Assembly (NCBI RefSeq): GCF_003194605.1
Contig: NZ_QHKY01000004.1
Location: 62,001 to 126,000, forward strand
Source: Nocardioides gilvus
GTDB taxonomy: Bacteria; Actinomycetota; Actinomycetes; Propionibacteriales; Nocardioidaceae
Direction: 5' to 3'
DNA length: 64,000 bases
Under the pieces are notes generated by a model, which was not told the origin of the DNA, searched no databases, and saw only the letters and a program-made list of their open reading frames with translations. Of this stretch, positions 32,452 through 39,397 are shown piece by piece. The position numbers were made by a program, and so were the translations under genes. Positions within the stretch are counted from its first letter, which is position 1; each line of letters opens with the position of its first letter.

Positions 32452-33686
32452 CCCTGTCCGCCATCAAGCCTGCCGAGTTCCCGTGGTTCCCCTACGAAGG
32501 TTTCACCTTCTGCCTCGGACTCACCGAGGGCGACCACGCCTGGACCTCCGGCCACACCTCCGCCCGTCAGGACGAGTCGCTGGGCAAGATGACCGTCAAC
32601 GGCACGATGACCGAGCAGGCGGAGATCGCGTACGCCAAGACCCTCGCGATCCTCGAGGCAGCCGGTTTCACGGCCGACGACGTCACGCGAGTCACCGAGA
32701 ACGTCACCCGCGCGGGCATGCACGCATACGAGGAGCAGGCGGCCGTGCGCCAGCGGATCTACGGTGACCGCCCCACCGTACGGACCGTCGCCGTCGAGCG
32801 TCTGGTGCGGCGCAACGCCTGGCTCGAGGTCGAGCTGCACGCCACCAAGGGTGGAGGTGAGACCCTGCTCGCCACTTCGGCGGCGCCCAGGGCAGGCACC
32901 TTCCGGCAGTCAGCGATCACCGAGGGCGCCGACGGTGTCGTCTACCTGCCCACCGTGGTCCCGATGGACGAGAACGGTGAGGTCGTCTTCCCCGGTGACT
33001 TCGTCGCCCAGTACCGCTACATCCTGGAGAAGGCCCAGGAGATGCTGGAGTCGGTGGGCCTGACGTTGGGCCACGCCGTCACCACGTTCGACTACTCCAC
33101 TCCCGACACCCGCGACGTCTACCGCAAGACCCACCGGGTGCGCATGGAGCTGTTGGGTCAGAACCCCGGCAACGTGTTCCCCGGCGCGGGCGGGATCCTG
33201 ATGAGCGAGTTGCATGCCCCCGGCGTCATGGTCGCGATGGACGTCACCGCGTCGCGGCACCCGCTGGAGCTGGTCAACCCGGGATGGAAGCGTTACGACA
33301 CCCTGTCCTACTCGCCGGGCATCAAGGCCGGTCGGATGCTCTTCATGTCCGGCTTCGCGGCCCTCGACATGGAGTCCCAGAAGGCGCTGCACGACGGCGA
33401 CCTGGGGAAGCAGGCCGAGGTCACGTACGGCGCGATCATGCACCTTCTCGAGTCCGAGGGGCTGGACGCGACCGACCTGCTCGAGACCACCGAGTACTGC
33501 GTCGAGTCGTACGTCGGTGGCTACCGTGCTGTTGCCGAGGTGCGTGAGCGTCTTCTCTCGGCACCGTGGCCCGCTTCGACCGGTGCACTGTGCCAGGGCC
33601 TGCTCCGTCCGGAGTTCGGTCTCGAGGTGTTCCCGACGGCGCTCTACCCCGAGGACCACCCGCGGATCACCGGTGAGGGCAACTGA
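32448..33686 (+). CDS. Protein of three tandem RidA-like domains
   Basis: 412 aa from ATG 32448 (ATGA overlap). Three consecutive RidA/YjgF/UK114-type units can be traced: about 15-132, 148-268 and 278-400. Each has the core AWTSG / VVYLPT / MLFMSGFA strand, the AxxxxxILEAAG / LEKAQEMLESVG / MHLLESEG helix and the terminal strand. RidA proteins are usually single ~130-residue chains that trimerise; here a trimer appears encoded in one polypeptide. The substrate-carboxylate arginine is kept in domain 1 (Arg112 in TVRTVAVERL) but replaced in domains 2 and 3 (FPGAGGILMSE and ASTGALCQG). It may hydrolyse an enamine/imine or act as a binding protein in the pathway. Confidence 0.82.
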   Translation: MTLSAIKPAEFPWFPYEGFTFCLGLTEGDHAWTSGHTSARQDESLGKMTVNGTMTEQAEIAYAKTLAILEAAGFTADDVTRVTENVTRAGMHAYEEQAAVRQRIYGDRPTVRTVAVERLVRRNAWLEVELHATKGGGETLLATSAAPRAGTFRQSAITEGADGVVYLPTVVPMDENGEVVFPGDFVAQYRYILEKAQEMLESVGLTLGHAVTTFDYSTPDTRDVYRKTHRVRMELLGQNPGNVFPGAGGILMSELHAPGVMVAMDVTASRHPLELVNPGWKRYDTLSYSPGIKAGRMLFMSGFAALDMESQKALHDGDLGKQAEVTYGAIMHLLESEGLDATDLLETTEYCVESYVGGYRAVAEVRERLLSAPWPASTGALCQGLLRPEFGLEVFPTALYPEDHPRITGEGN

Positions 33687-33687
33687 G

Positions 33688-34206
33688 ATGTCCCTGCTGA
33701 CCCCCGAGATCGCTGCACTGGAGGGCACCCAGCGCGTCTACACCGCGCCGGAGCCCTTCGGTGGCGCGGCAGGCCGGTACTTCGGGCTCGCCGTCGGCGA
33801 CCACAACCCGTTGTACTCCGACCCGGAGTACGCCCGTGCCCAGGGCCTGGACGGCGTCACCGCGCCGTTGACGCTGGTCTGCGAGACCAACCAGTACGCC
33901 GACCTGCCGATGGACCCCGAGGGGTACGCCGGGCACACCTGGCAGTTGGACGTGCCGGGCACCCGTCAGGTGCGCGGTGGCAACTCCTACACGTTCCACC
34001 GCCGCCTGCGGCCCAGCGACGTCGTGACGGCCACCTGGGCGATCGACCAGGTCACGTCCAAGACCAACCGGTCCGGCCACGAGATGCTCGTGATCGCTTC
34101 GAGCGCCACCTACACCAACCAGGACGGCGACCTGCTGGCCGAGAACGCGGAGACCATCATCTTCGTCGCCCTCGAGCCGGCCGTCGCGGCGGGGGAGAAG
34201 GCATGA
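33688..34206 (+). CDS. FAS1-like / MaoC N-terminal dehydratase domain subunit
   Basis: 172 aa from ATG 33688, two bases after the previous stop. Single hot-dog domain of the MaoC N-terminal (FAS1_DH) type, with FGLAVGDHNPLYSDPEYARAQGLDGVTAPLTL. Such domains lack part of the catalytic set and pair with a MaoC subunit, as HadA/HadC with HadB or ChsH2 with ChsH1. The next gene encodes exactly such a partner and overlaps by four bases, so a heterodimeric enoyl-CoA hydratase is predicted. Confidence 0.83.
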   Translation: MSLLTPEIAALEGTQRVYTAPEPFGGAAGRYFGLAVGDHNPLYSDPEYARAQGLDGVTAPLTLVCETNQYADLPMDPEGYAGHTWQLDVPGTRQVRGGNSYTFHRRLRPSDVVTATWAIDQVTSKTNRSGHEMLVIASSATYTNQDGDLLAENAETIIFVALEPAVAAGEKA

Positions 34207-34682
34207 GCACCTGGACCGAGTCCTACCCGACCGAGTTCGCAGACCATGCCGCCATCACGGTGGGGGACCAGGTGCCGCCGCTCGAGCGGACGATCGGCCT
34301 CACCGACATGGTGGCCTATGCCGGCGCGACGTGGGACTGGCACAAGCTGCACTACGACGCGGAGTACGTGGCGGAGAAGAAGCTGCCCGGTGCGATCGTC
34401 GACGGACAGGTCTACGGTGCGCTCCTGGTGGAGATGCTCCAGGACTGGCTCGGACCGCAGTCGTTCGTCAGCAAGCTCGACTTCAGCTTCCGCAACCTGG
34501 TCTTCGCTGGCGAGACGCTGCGCTGCACCGGCGAGGTGGTCGAGGTCGCTGAAGGGTCCATCCGCGTGACCATGCAGGTCGTCGTGGTGGACGAGGACGG
34601 CAACGACGGGCGAGCCGCCGCTGCGCCCTGCTCCGCGGTCGTCCTGCTCGGCACATCGGACGGACCGGGGGCCCAGAAATGA
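34203..34682 (+). CDS. MaoC-like enoyl-CoA hydratase subunit
   Basis: 159 aa. Hot-dog hydratase with YAGATWDWHKLHYDAEYVAEKKLPGAIVDGQVYGALLVEML; the Asp and His of the D-x4-H hydratase motif are seen in DWHKLHYD. Likely the catalytic partner of the preceding FAS1-like subunit, resembling HadB or ChsH1. It would hydrate an alpha,beta-unsaturated acyl-CoA to the beta-hydroxy form that the next two gene products could cleave. ATGA overlaps at both ends show tight co-translation. Confidence 0.86.
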   Translation: MSTWTESYPTEFADHAAITVGDQVPPLERTIGLTDMVAYAGATWDWHKLHYDAEYVAEKKLPGAIVDGQVYGALLVEMLQDWLGPQSFVSKLDFSFRNLVFAGETLRCTGEVVEVAEGSIRVTMQVVVVDEDGNDGRAAAAPCSAVVLLGTSDGPGAQK

Positions 34683-35848
34683 GTGCCGCAGTGAGCTCAG
34701 CAGCGCAGCGCGTCGCCATCGTGGGGGCCGCCGAGTGTGACCTCGGAGTGACCGACAAGTCGATCCTCACCCTGCAGAGCCAGGCCGTCACCCGGGCCCT
34801 GGCCGACGCCGGCCTCACGTTGGCCGAGGTCGACGGCATAGCGACCAACAACATCTCACGGTTCTCCGCGACCCAGCTGGCCGACTACCTCGGTGTCGTC
34901 CCCACCTGGACCGACTCGACGTTCTCCGGCGGCAGTGCCTTCGAGATGTACCTGGCTCGCGCCACCCAGGCCATTCAGGCCAGGCAGGCCTCGGTCGTGG
35001 TGATTTCGTTCGCCTCCAACCAACGCTCGGCCCGCTCCCGCAAGCTGGGCGGCGTCCACGAGCCCTGGATCCCCGAGGCCCAGTTCGAGGAGCCGTACGA
35101 CATGCTCTACCCGCTGTCGTACTACGCGATGGCGGCCCAGCGTTACCTGCACCGCTACGGCGGGACCCGCGAGCAACTGGCGGAGGTCGCGATCGCCGCT
35201 CGGGAGTGGGCGCTGCTCAACCCGAAGGCGTTCCGCTACGGCAAGGGATCGCTCAGCGTCTCCGACGTCGTCGACTCGACGATGATCTCCTCGCCCCTGA
35301 CGGCTGGTGACTGCTGCCTGGTCACCGACGGTGGCGGCGCTGTCGTGGTGACCTCGATGGAGCGGGCCCGCGACCTGGCCAAGAAGCCCGTCGAGGTGCT
35401 CGGTTACGGCGAACGCACGACCAACACGTCGTTCACCGCCGTGGCCGACCTCAGCGTGCCCGGCGCCCGCGGCGCCGTGCAGGACGCGTACGCCCGCGCC
35501 GGGATCACGGCCGCAGACGTCGACGTCGTCGAGGTGTACGACTCGTTCACCATCACCGCCGCCCTCAGCCTGGAGGCTCTCGGCTTCTGTGCAGAGGGTG
35601 AAGCGCTCTCCTACATCCAGGACGGACGGATCCGACCTGGGGGAGAGCTGCCCTTCAACACCAACGGAGGGGGACTGTCGTACTGCCACCCCGGCCAGTA
35701 CGGAATCCTCCTGATGGTGGAGGCCGTACGTCAGTTGCGCGGCGAGGGCGGTGCGCGTCAGGTCAAGGACGCCGAGATCGCCGTCGCGCACGGCACCGGC
35801 GGCATCCTGTCCACGCACGCGACCGTGGTACTGGGAGTGGACCGATGA
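34679..35848 (+). CDS. Thiolase-fold protein of the SCPx/Ltp2 type, predicted retro-aldolase
   Basis: 389 aa from ATG 34679. Thiolase fold, but the acyl-accepting cysteine region reads STFSGGSAFEM (80-90), so the nucleophilic Cys is absent, and the usual HDCF-type His motif is VYDSF with Tyr287. The C-terminal NGGGLSYCHPGQYG and HGTGG motifs remain. Loss of the thiolase cysteine plus immediate linkage to a DUF35 gene is the hallmark of Ltp2-type aldolases, which cleave tertiary beta-hydroxyacyl-CoA esters in steroid side-chain degradation. A retro-aldol cleavage releasing a ketone or aldehyde and a short acyl-CoA is therefore proposed. A non-catalytic acyltransferase role is the main alternative. 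Confidence 0.82.
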   Translation: MSAAVSSAAQRVAIVGAAECDLGVTDKSILTLQSQAVTRALADAGLTLAEVDGIATNNISRFSATQLADYLGVVPTWTDSTFSGGSAFEMYLARATQAIQARQASVVVISFASNQRSARSRKLGGVHEPWIPEAQFEEPYDMLYPLSYYAMAAQRYLHRYGGTREQLAEVAIAAREWALLNPKAFRYGKGSLSVSDVVDSTMISSPLTAGDCCLVTDGGGAVVVTSMERARDLAKKPVEVLGYGERTTNTSFTAVADLSVPGARGAVQDAYARAGITAADVDVVEVYDSFTITAALSLEALGFCAEGEALSYIQDGRIRPGGELPFNTNGGGLSYCHPGQYGILLMVEAVRQLRGEGGARQVKDAEIAVAHGTGGILSTHATVVLGVDR

Positions 35849-36300
35849 ACGCTGGACCCATGAACGCAGAGACGGCAGGCACCGCCTGGGTGCCCGGCAC
35901 GGTCCCGGCGGCCGACGAGAACAGCGCGCCCTTCTGGGACGCGACCCGCGAGCGCCGGTTCACGGTCCAGTCCTGCACCGACTGCGGTGCGGTCCAGCAC
36001 CCGCCGAAGGCGCTCTGCACCAGTTGCGGCTCGATGGAGCACCTGACCCAGGTCGACGCCTCCGGCGCCGGGGTCGTGGACACCTTCACCGTGGTGCACC
36101 GGGCTCCGCGGCCGGAGCTCAGCGTGCCCTACACGGTCGCGCGGGTCCGGCTCGACGAAGGACCCGTCGTGCTGACCCGACTCGAGCCGGCAGAGCCGGG
36201 GGAGCGGGGTTGGCAGATCGGCGACGCCGTGACCCTCGACTGGGTCGACCTCAAGGACGGCCGCTCCCTCCCGTACCACCGGTCCGCAGCGACCCACTGA
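35845..36300 (+). CDS. DUF35 / Zn-ribbon OB-fold acyl-CoA-binding protein
   Basis: 151 aa from ATG 35845 (ATGA overlap); a second ATG lies 15 bases in. An N-terminal rubredoxin-like zinc ribbon with two CxxC pairs (SCTDCGAVQHPPKALCTSCG) is followed by an OB-fold domain (about 70-140). DUF35 proteins bind and stabilise thiolase-fold partners; in ChsH2 the same domain is fused to a MaoC unit and is required for Ltp2 aldolase activity. Here it directly follows the thiolase-fold gene, so complex formation is very likely. Confidence 0.9.
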   Translation: MNAGPMNAETAGTAWVPGTVPAADENSAPFWDATRERRFTVQSCTDCGAVQHPPKALCTSCGSMEHLTQVDASGAGVVDTFTVVHRAPRPELSVPYTVARVRLDEGPVVLTRLEPAEPGERGWQIGDAVTLDWVDLKDGRSLPYHRSAATH

Positions 36301-36334
36301 CACCCACACTCCAGCCCCCCAGAGGAGAACACTC

Positions 36335-37495
36335 ATGGACTTCAAGTTCGACGACGACCAGCGCGAGTTCAAGGCGCTGCTGCGCCAGTTCGTGGACAAC
36401 GAGATCATCCCCGTCGCCCGCGAGTGGGAGCAGGCGGGGCGCTATCCGACCGAGATCGTCGACGGCATGAAGGACATGGGGCTCTTCGGCATCACCGTGC
36501 CGGAGGAGTACGGCGGCCTCGACCTCGACCCCGTCGCCTTCGCGCTGGTCTTCGAAGAGATCGCTCGCGGCTGGATGGGCATCGCCGGCATCCTCGGATC
36601 GCACTCCCTGGCGTGCCGTCTGATCTCCATGCACGGCACGGAGGAGCAGAAGAACAAGTACCTCCCGGACCTCGCCACCGGCAAGCGGCGCACTGGTATC
36701 GGCCTCACCGAGGCGGACGCTGGCACCGACCTGCAGGGCATCCGCACCACGGCCCGCCTGGACGGCGACCACTACGTGGTCAACGGCTCCAAGATGTGGA
36801 TCACCAACGCGCGGTACGCCGACCCGCTCCCGGTCCTGGTCAAGACGGACCCGACCGCCTCGCCGGCCCACAAGGGCATGAGCGTGCTGCTGATCGAAGC
36901 CGGCACTCCCGGTTTCGAGGTCACCAAGGACATCCCCAAGCTCGGCTACAAGGGCACGGAGTCCTGCGAGATCCTGCTCGACAACGTGCGCGTCCACAAG
37001 GACCAGCTCGTCGGTGCTGTCGAGGGCCGCGGCATGCAGCAGGTGCTCTCGGCGCTCGAGTGGGGACGAGTCAACATCGCTGCCCGTTCGGTCGGCATCG
37101 CCCAGCGTGCCTACGAGGAGGCGCTCTCCTACTCGCAGGAGCGCAAGGCGTTCGGCCAGGCCATCTCGGAGTTCCAGCTGATCCAGGCCAAGCTCGGTGA
37201 GCTCGGCACCCAGGTCCAGGCTGCACGACTGATGGCCTACTGGGCCGCGGACGCCGTACGCACCGGACGGGCCGACGGTGCCACCGGCATGGCCAAGATC
37301 TTCTGCTCCGAGGTGGCGTTGCAGTCGGCCATCGACTCGCTCAAGGTGCACGGAGGGTACGGCTACTCGACCGAGTTCGAGGTCGAGCGTCTCTACCGCG
37401 ACTCCATCTTGATGAGCATCGGTGAGGGCACCAATGACATCCTCCGCACCGTGGTGGCCAAGTCCCTGCTCAAGGGCGAGACGAAGGTAGGCTGA
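36335..37495 (+). CDS. Acyl-CoA dehydrogenase
   Basis: 386 aa from ATG 36335 with AGAGGAGAA upstream. Complete acyl-CoA dehydrogenase: GLTEADAGTD FAD-binding segment, MWITNA, RKAFGQ, and the catalytic glutamate in SIGEGTNDI. It would oxidise an acyl-CoA to the 2,3-enoyl-CoA using FAD, feeding electrons to ETF. In this operon it precedes the hydratases logically, supplying the unsaturated CoA ester. Similarity to short/branched-chain enzymes is suggested by length and active-site position but not proved. Confidence 0.93.
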   Translation: MDFKFDDDQREFKALLRQFVDNEIIPVAREWEQAGRYPTEIVDGMKDMGLFGITVPEEYGGLDLDPVAFALVFEEIARGWMGIAGILGSHSLACRLISMHGTEEQKNKYLPDLATGKRRTGIGLTEADAGTDLQGIRTTARLDGDHYVVNGSKMWITNARYADPLPVLVKTDPTASPAHKGMSVLLIEAGTPGFEVTKDIPKLGYKGTESCEILLDNVRVHKDQLVGAVEGRGMQQVLSALEWGRVNIAARSVGIAQRAYEEALSYSQERKAFGQAISEFQLIQAKLGELGTQVQAARLMAYWAADAVRTGRADGATGMAKIFCSEVALQSAIDSLKVHGGYGYSTEFEVERLYRDSILMSIGEGTNDILRTVVAKSLLKGETKVG

Positions 37496-37496
37496 C

Positions 37497-38321
37497 ATGC
37501 TCGCTCGTTCTGCTCTGTACGTCCCGGGCGATGCCCCGGACAAGTTGCGCAAGGCGCTCGACCGCGGTGCCGACGAGTTGATCGTCGACCTCGAGGACGC
37601 TGTGTCGCCGGACAACAAGGCGCTGGCCCGCGACATCGTCTTCTCGTGGCTCGAAGGGCTGCCCGAGACCGACGTGAAGGTGTGGGTCCGGATCAACGCC
37701 GGCGCGGACCGCGCGCTGGACGTGGCCGCGCTGGCCGAGTGCGAAACGCTCGAAGGCTTCGTGGTGGCCAAGACCGAGAGCGCCGCCGAACTGGTCGAGC
37801 TGGATGCCCAGCTCACGGCCGCAGGATCGCAGGCCAAGGTCGTGCCGCTGCTGGAGAGTGCCAACGCGGTCCTCTCCGCGCGCGAGATCGCCGCAGCACC
37901 GCGCGTCGAGCGACTCCAGGTCGGTGAGGCCGACCTGCGCGCGGACGTCGGCATCACGACCGGTGACGACGAGCGGGAGCTGCTCTACTCGCGCTCGCAC
38001 GTGGTCTTCGCCTCGTCGGCGGCGGGCATCTCGCCGCCCATCGCACCGGTCTCGACCGAGTTCCGCGACCTCGATGCCTACCGCGCCTCCACCGAGGCAC
38101 TGGCTCGGATGGGATTCGTGGGTCGCGCCTGCATTCACCCCGCCCAGGCGGTCATCGCCAACGAGGTCTTCACGCCCTCGGAGGAGCGGGTGGCCTGGGC
38201 GCGCGAGGTGCTGGCCGCGCTGGAGAGCGCAGGCTCGGGAGTTGCCGTTGATTCGCGCGGTCGAATGCTGGACGAGGCCGTGGCGCGTCAGGCGCGTCAG
38301 GTGCTGGCTCGGGTGCGCTGA
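37497..38321 (+). CDS. HpcH/HpaI/CitE-family lyase (citramalyl-/malyl-CoA lyase type)
   Basis: 274 aa from ATG 37497, one base after the dehydrogenase stop. CitE-like TIM barrel: LYVPGDAPDKLRKAL, DLEDAV (metal/substrate acid), VRIN, LLESANAV with the Mg-binding Glu, GEADLRADVG, and GRACIHPAQ. These lyases cleave malyl-CoA, beta-methylmalyl-CoA or citramalyl-CoA to a short acyl-CoA and an alpha-keto acid. Together with the first gene of the operon it recalls the actinobacterial citramalyl-CoA lyase plus itaconyl-CoA hydratase pair (Rv2498c/Rv2499c-like). Last gene of the operon. Confidence 0.88.
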   Translation: MLARSALYVPGDAPDKLRKALDRGADELIVDLEDAVSPDNKALARDIVFSWLEGLPETDVKVWVRINAGADRALDVAALAECETLEGFVVAKTESAAELVELDAQLTAAGSQAKVVPLLESANAVLSAREIAAAPRVERLQVGEADLRADVGITTGDDERELLYSRSHVVFASSAAGISPPIAPVSTEFRDLDAYRASTEALARMGFVGRACIHPAQAVIANEVFTPSEERVAWAREVLAALESAGSGVAVDSRGRMLDEAVARQARQVLARVR

Positions 38322-38331
38322 AAAAGTCGGA

Positions 38332-38367
38332 TTGACACCTCCAGATCCGGCGATAGATCGTATATCG
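38332..38367 (+). promoter_or_regulatory. Promoter-like region with AT-rich inverted repeat before the secreted protein gene
   Basis: TTGACA (38332-38337) is followed by an AT-rich stretch containing the inverted repeat CGATA-N7-TATCG (38351-38367). The best -10 candidates (around TAGATC or TATATC) do not have ideal spacing, so the promoter itself is tentative. The palindrome could be an operator. Confidence 0.4.
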
Positions 38368-38446
38368 TCTTACACGCGCCGTCAGCGGATGGTGCGTCAG
38401 TAGCGTCGCCCGAGCCCAACCGGTGACGCCTCCCAGGAGGAAACAC

Positions 38447-39262
38447 ATGCGCTTTCGCCACCTTGCCGGTATTGCCGCCGGCGCACTGACCGCAGGTCTG
38501 CTGACCGTCCCGGCCCTGACCGGCGCGGCGCACGCGGCGACGGCTCTGCCCGCAAAGTTCACCTGCGACGTGCCCGCGTTCGAAGCACAGATGGACTACA
38601 CCACCGACATCGCACTCACCCTCAAGCGCACGAGCGCGACCGGGGTCAGTGTCGTCGCCGAGCTGGGCGACATGCCCGGGATCGTGCCGGTCCCGATCGC
38701 ATCGATGGACCTGAAGGCCAAGCTCTCCCTGACGGTGGACGGAGCTGCCACGACCCTGACGGCTGCACACACGGCCAAGAACATGGCCTCCAAGGCGCCC
38801 ATTGATCTCCCCACATTCACCGGCGCGGGTGTGTCTTCCACGAGCACCGCCAACGTCACGGTCACCCGCCTCCAGGTCGACGCGGTGGCCATGGGCATCC
38901 CGGTCGCGGTCGTCTGTACCCCCGTCGGAGCCATCGCGGGCTCCGTGCCGGTGGAGGGCACCGTGGCCCCCGTCGCGAAGATCGGCTCCTCCACCAAGGT
39001 CAAGGTCAAGGTCAGCAAGAAGAAGGTCGCCACGGCCACGGTGACGGTGACGGGCAAGAAGGCCAAGCCCACCGGCAAGGTGACCGTGACGGTCAAGAAG
39101 GGCAAGAAGACGGTCAAGAAGGGCAAGCTCACCTTGAAGAGGGGCAAGGTCACCCTGAAGACCAAGAAGCTCAAGAAGGGCAAGTACAAGGCGATCGTGT
39201 CCTATGCGGGCTCGAAGACCTACAAGGCGTCGAAGAAGACGGTGACCTTCAAGGTCAAGTGA
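38447..39262 (+). CDS. Secreted lysine-rich Ig-like repeat protein
   Basis: 271 aa from ATG 38447 with AGGAGG upstream. A Sec signal peptide ends at AHAATA (about residue 30). Residues 31-170 form a Ser/Thr/Ala/Val-rich beta domain with two cysteines, probably a disulfide. The last 90 residues form an Ig-like domain of the bacterial Ig3 type, very rich in lysine (GKKAKPTGKVTVTVKKGKK and similar), giving a strongly basic surface. It may bind acidic cell-wall polymers. Own promoter region and a strong terminator make it a single-gene unit. Function unknown. Confidence 0.83.
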   Translation: MRFRHLAGIAAGALTAGLLTVPALTGAAHAATALPAKFTCDVPAFEAQMDYTTDIALTLKRTSATGVSVVAELGDMPGIVPVPIASMDLKAKLSLTVDGAATTLTAAHTAKNMASKAPIDLPTFTGAGVSSTSTANVTVTRLQVDAVAMGIPVAVVCTPVGAIAGSVPVEGTVAPVAKIGSSTKVKVKVSKKKVATATVTVTGKKAKPTGKVTVTVKKGKKTVKKGKLTLKRGKVTLKTKKLKKGKYKAIVSYAGSKTYKASKKTVTFKVK

Positions 39263-39308
39263 CCTCTGGTCACGGCATTCACCTCCCGAGGTGAGTTCAC
39301 CGCACCGC

Positions 39309-39340
39309 ACGGCCCCGGTGGGATCTCCCACCGGGGCCGT
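39309..39340 (+). terminator. Strong terminator hairpin
   Basis: ACGGCCCCGGTGGG and CCCACCGGGGCCGT form a perfect 14-bp stem with a 4-base loop, 46 bases after the secreted protein stop. It separates that gene from thrS. Confidence 0.85.
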
Positions 39341-39353
39341 ACTGCGTCCCCGA

Positions 39354-39359
39354 TAGCAT
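39354..39359 (+). promoter_or_regulatory. Candidate -10 box of thrS operon
   Basis: TAGCAT lies just past the upstream terminator and would give a leader of about 30 bases before the thrS GTG. No T-box-like structure fits in this short leader. Confidence 0.35.
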
Positions 39360-39397
39360 CAGCCAAGTCACATCCCCCCCAGCTCCCAGGAGTGCTC

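Noticed and set aside
28247-38321. The operon as a standard steroid side-chain cluster
   Set aside because: Only the hydratase/aldolase module resembles it; there are no ring-degradation genes, CYP125-like genes or KstR-type operator.
39262-39397. Possible T-box leader before thrS
   Set aside because: The gap holds a terminator for the upstream gene and only about 30 bases after the likely transcription start; there is no room for a T-box.
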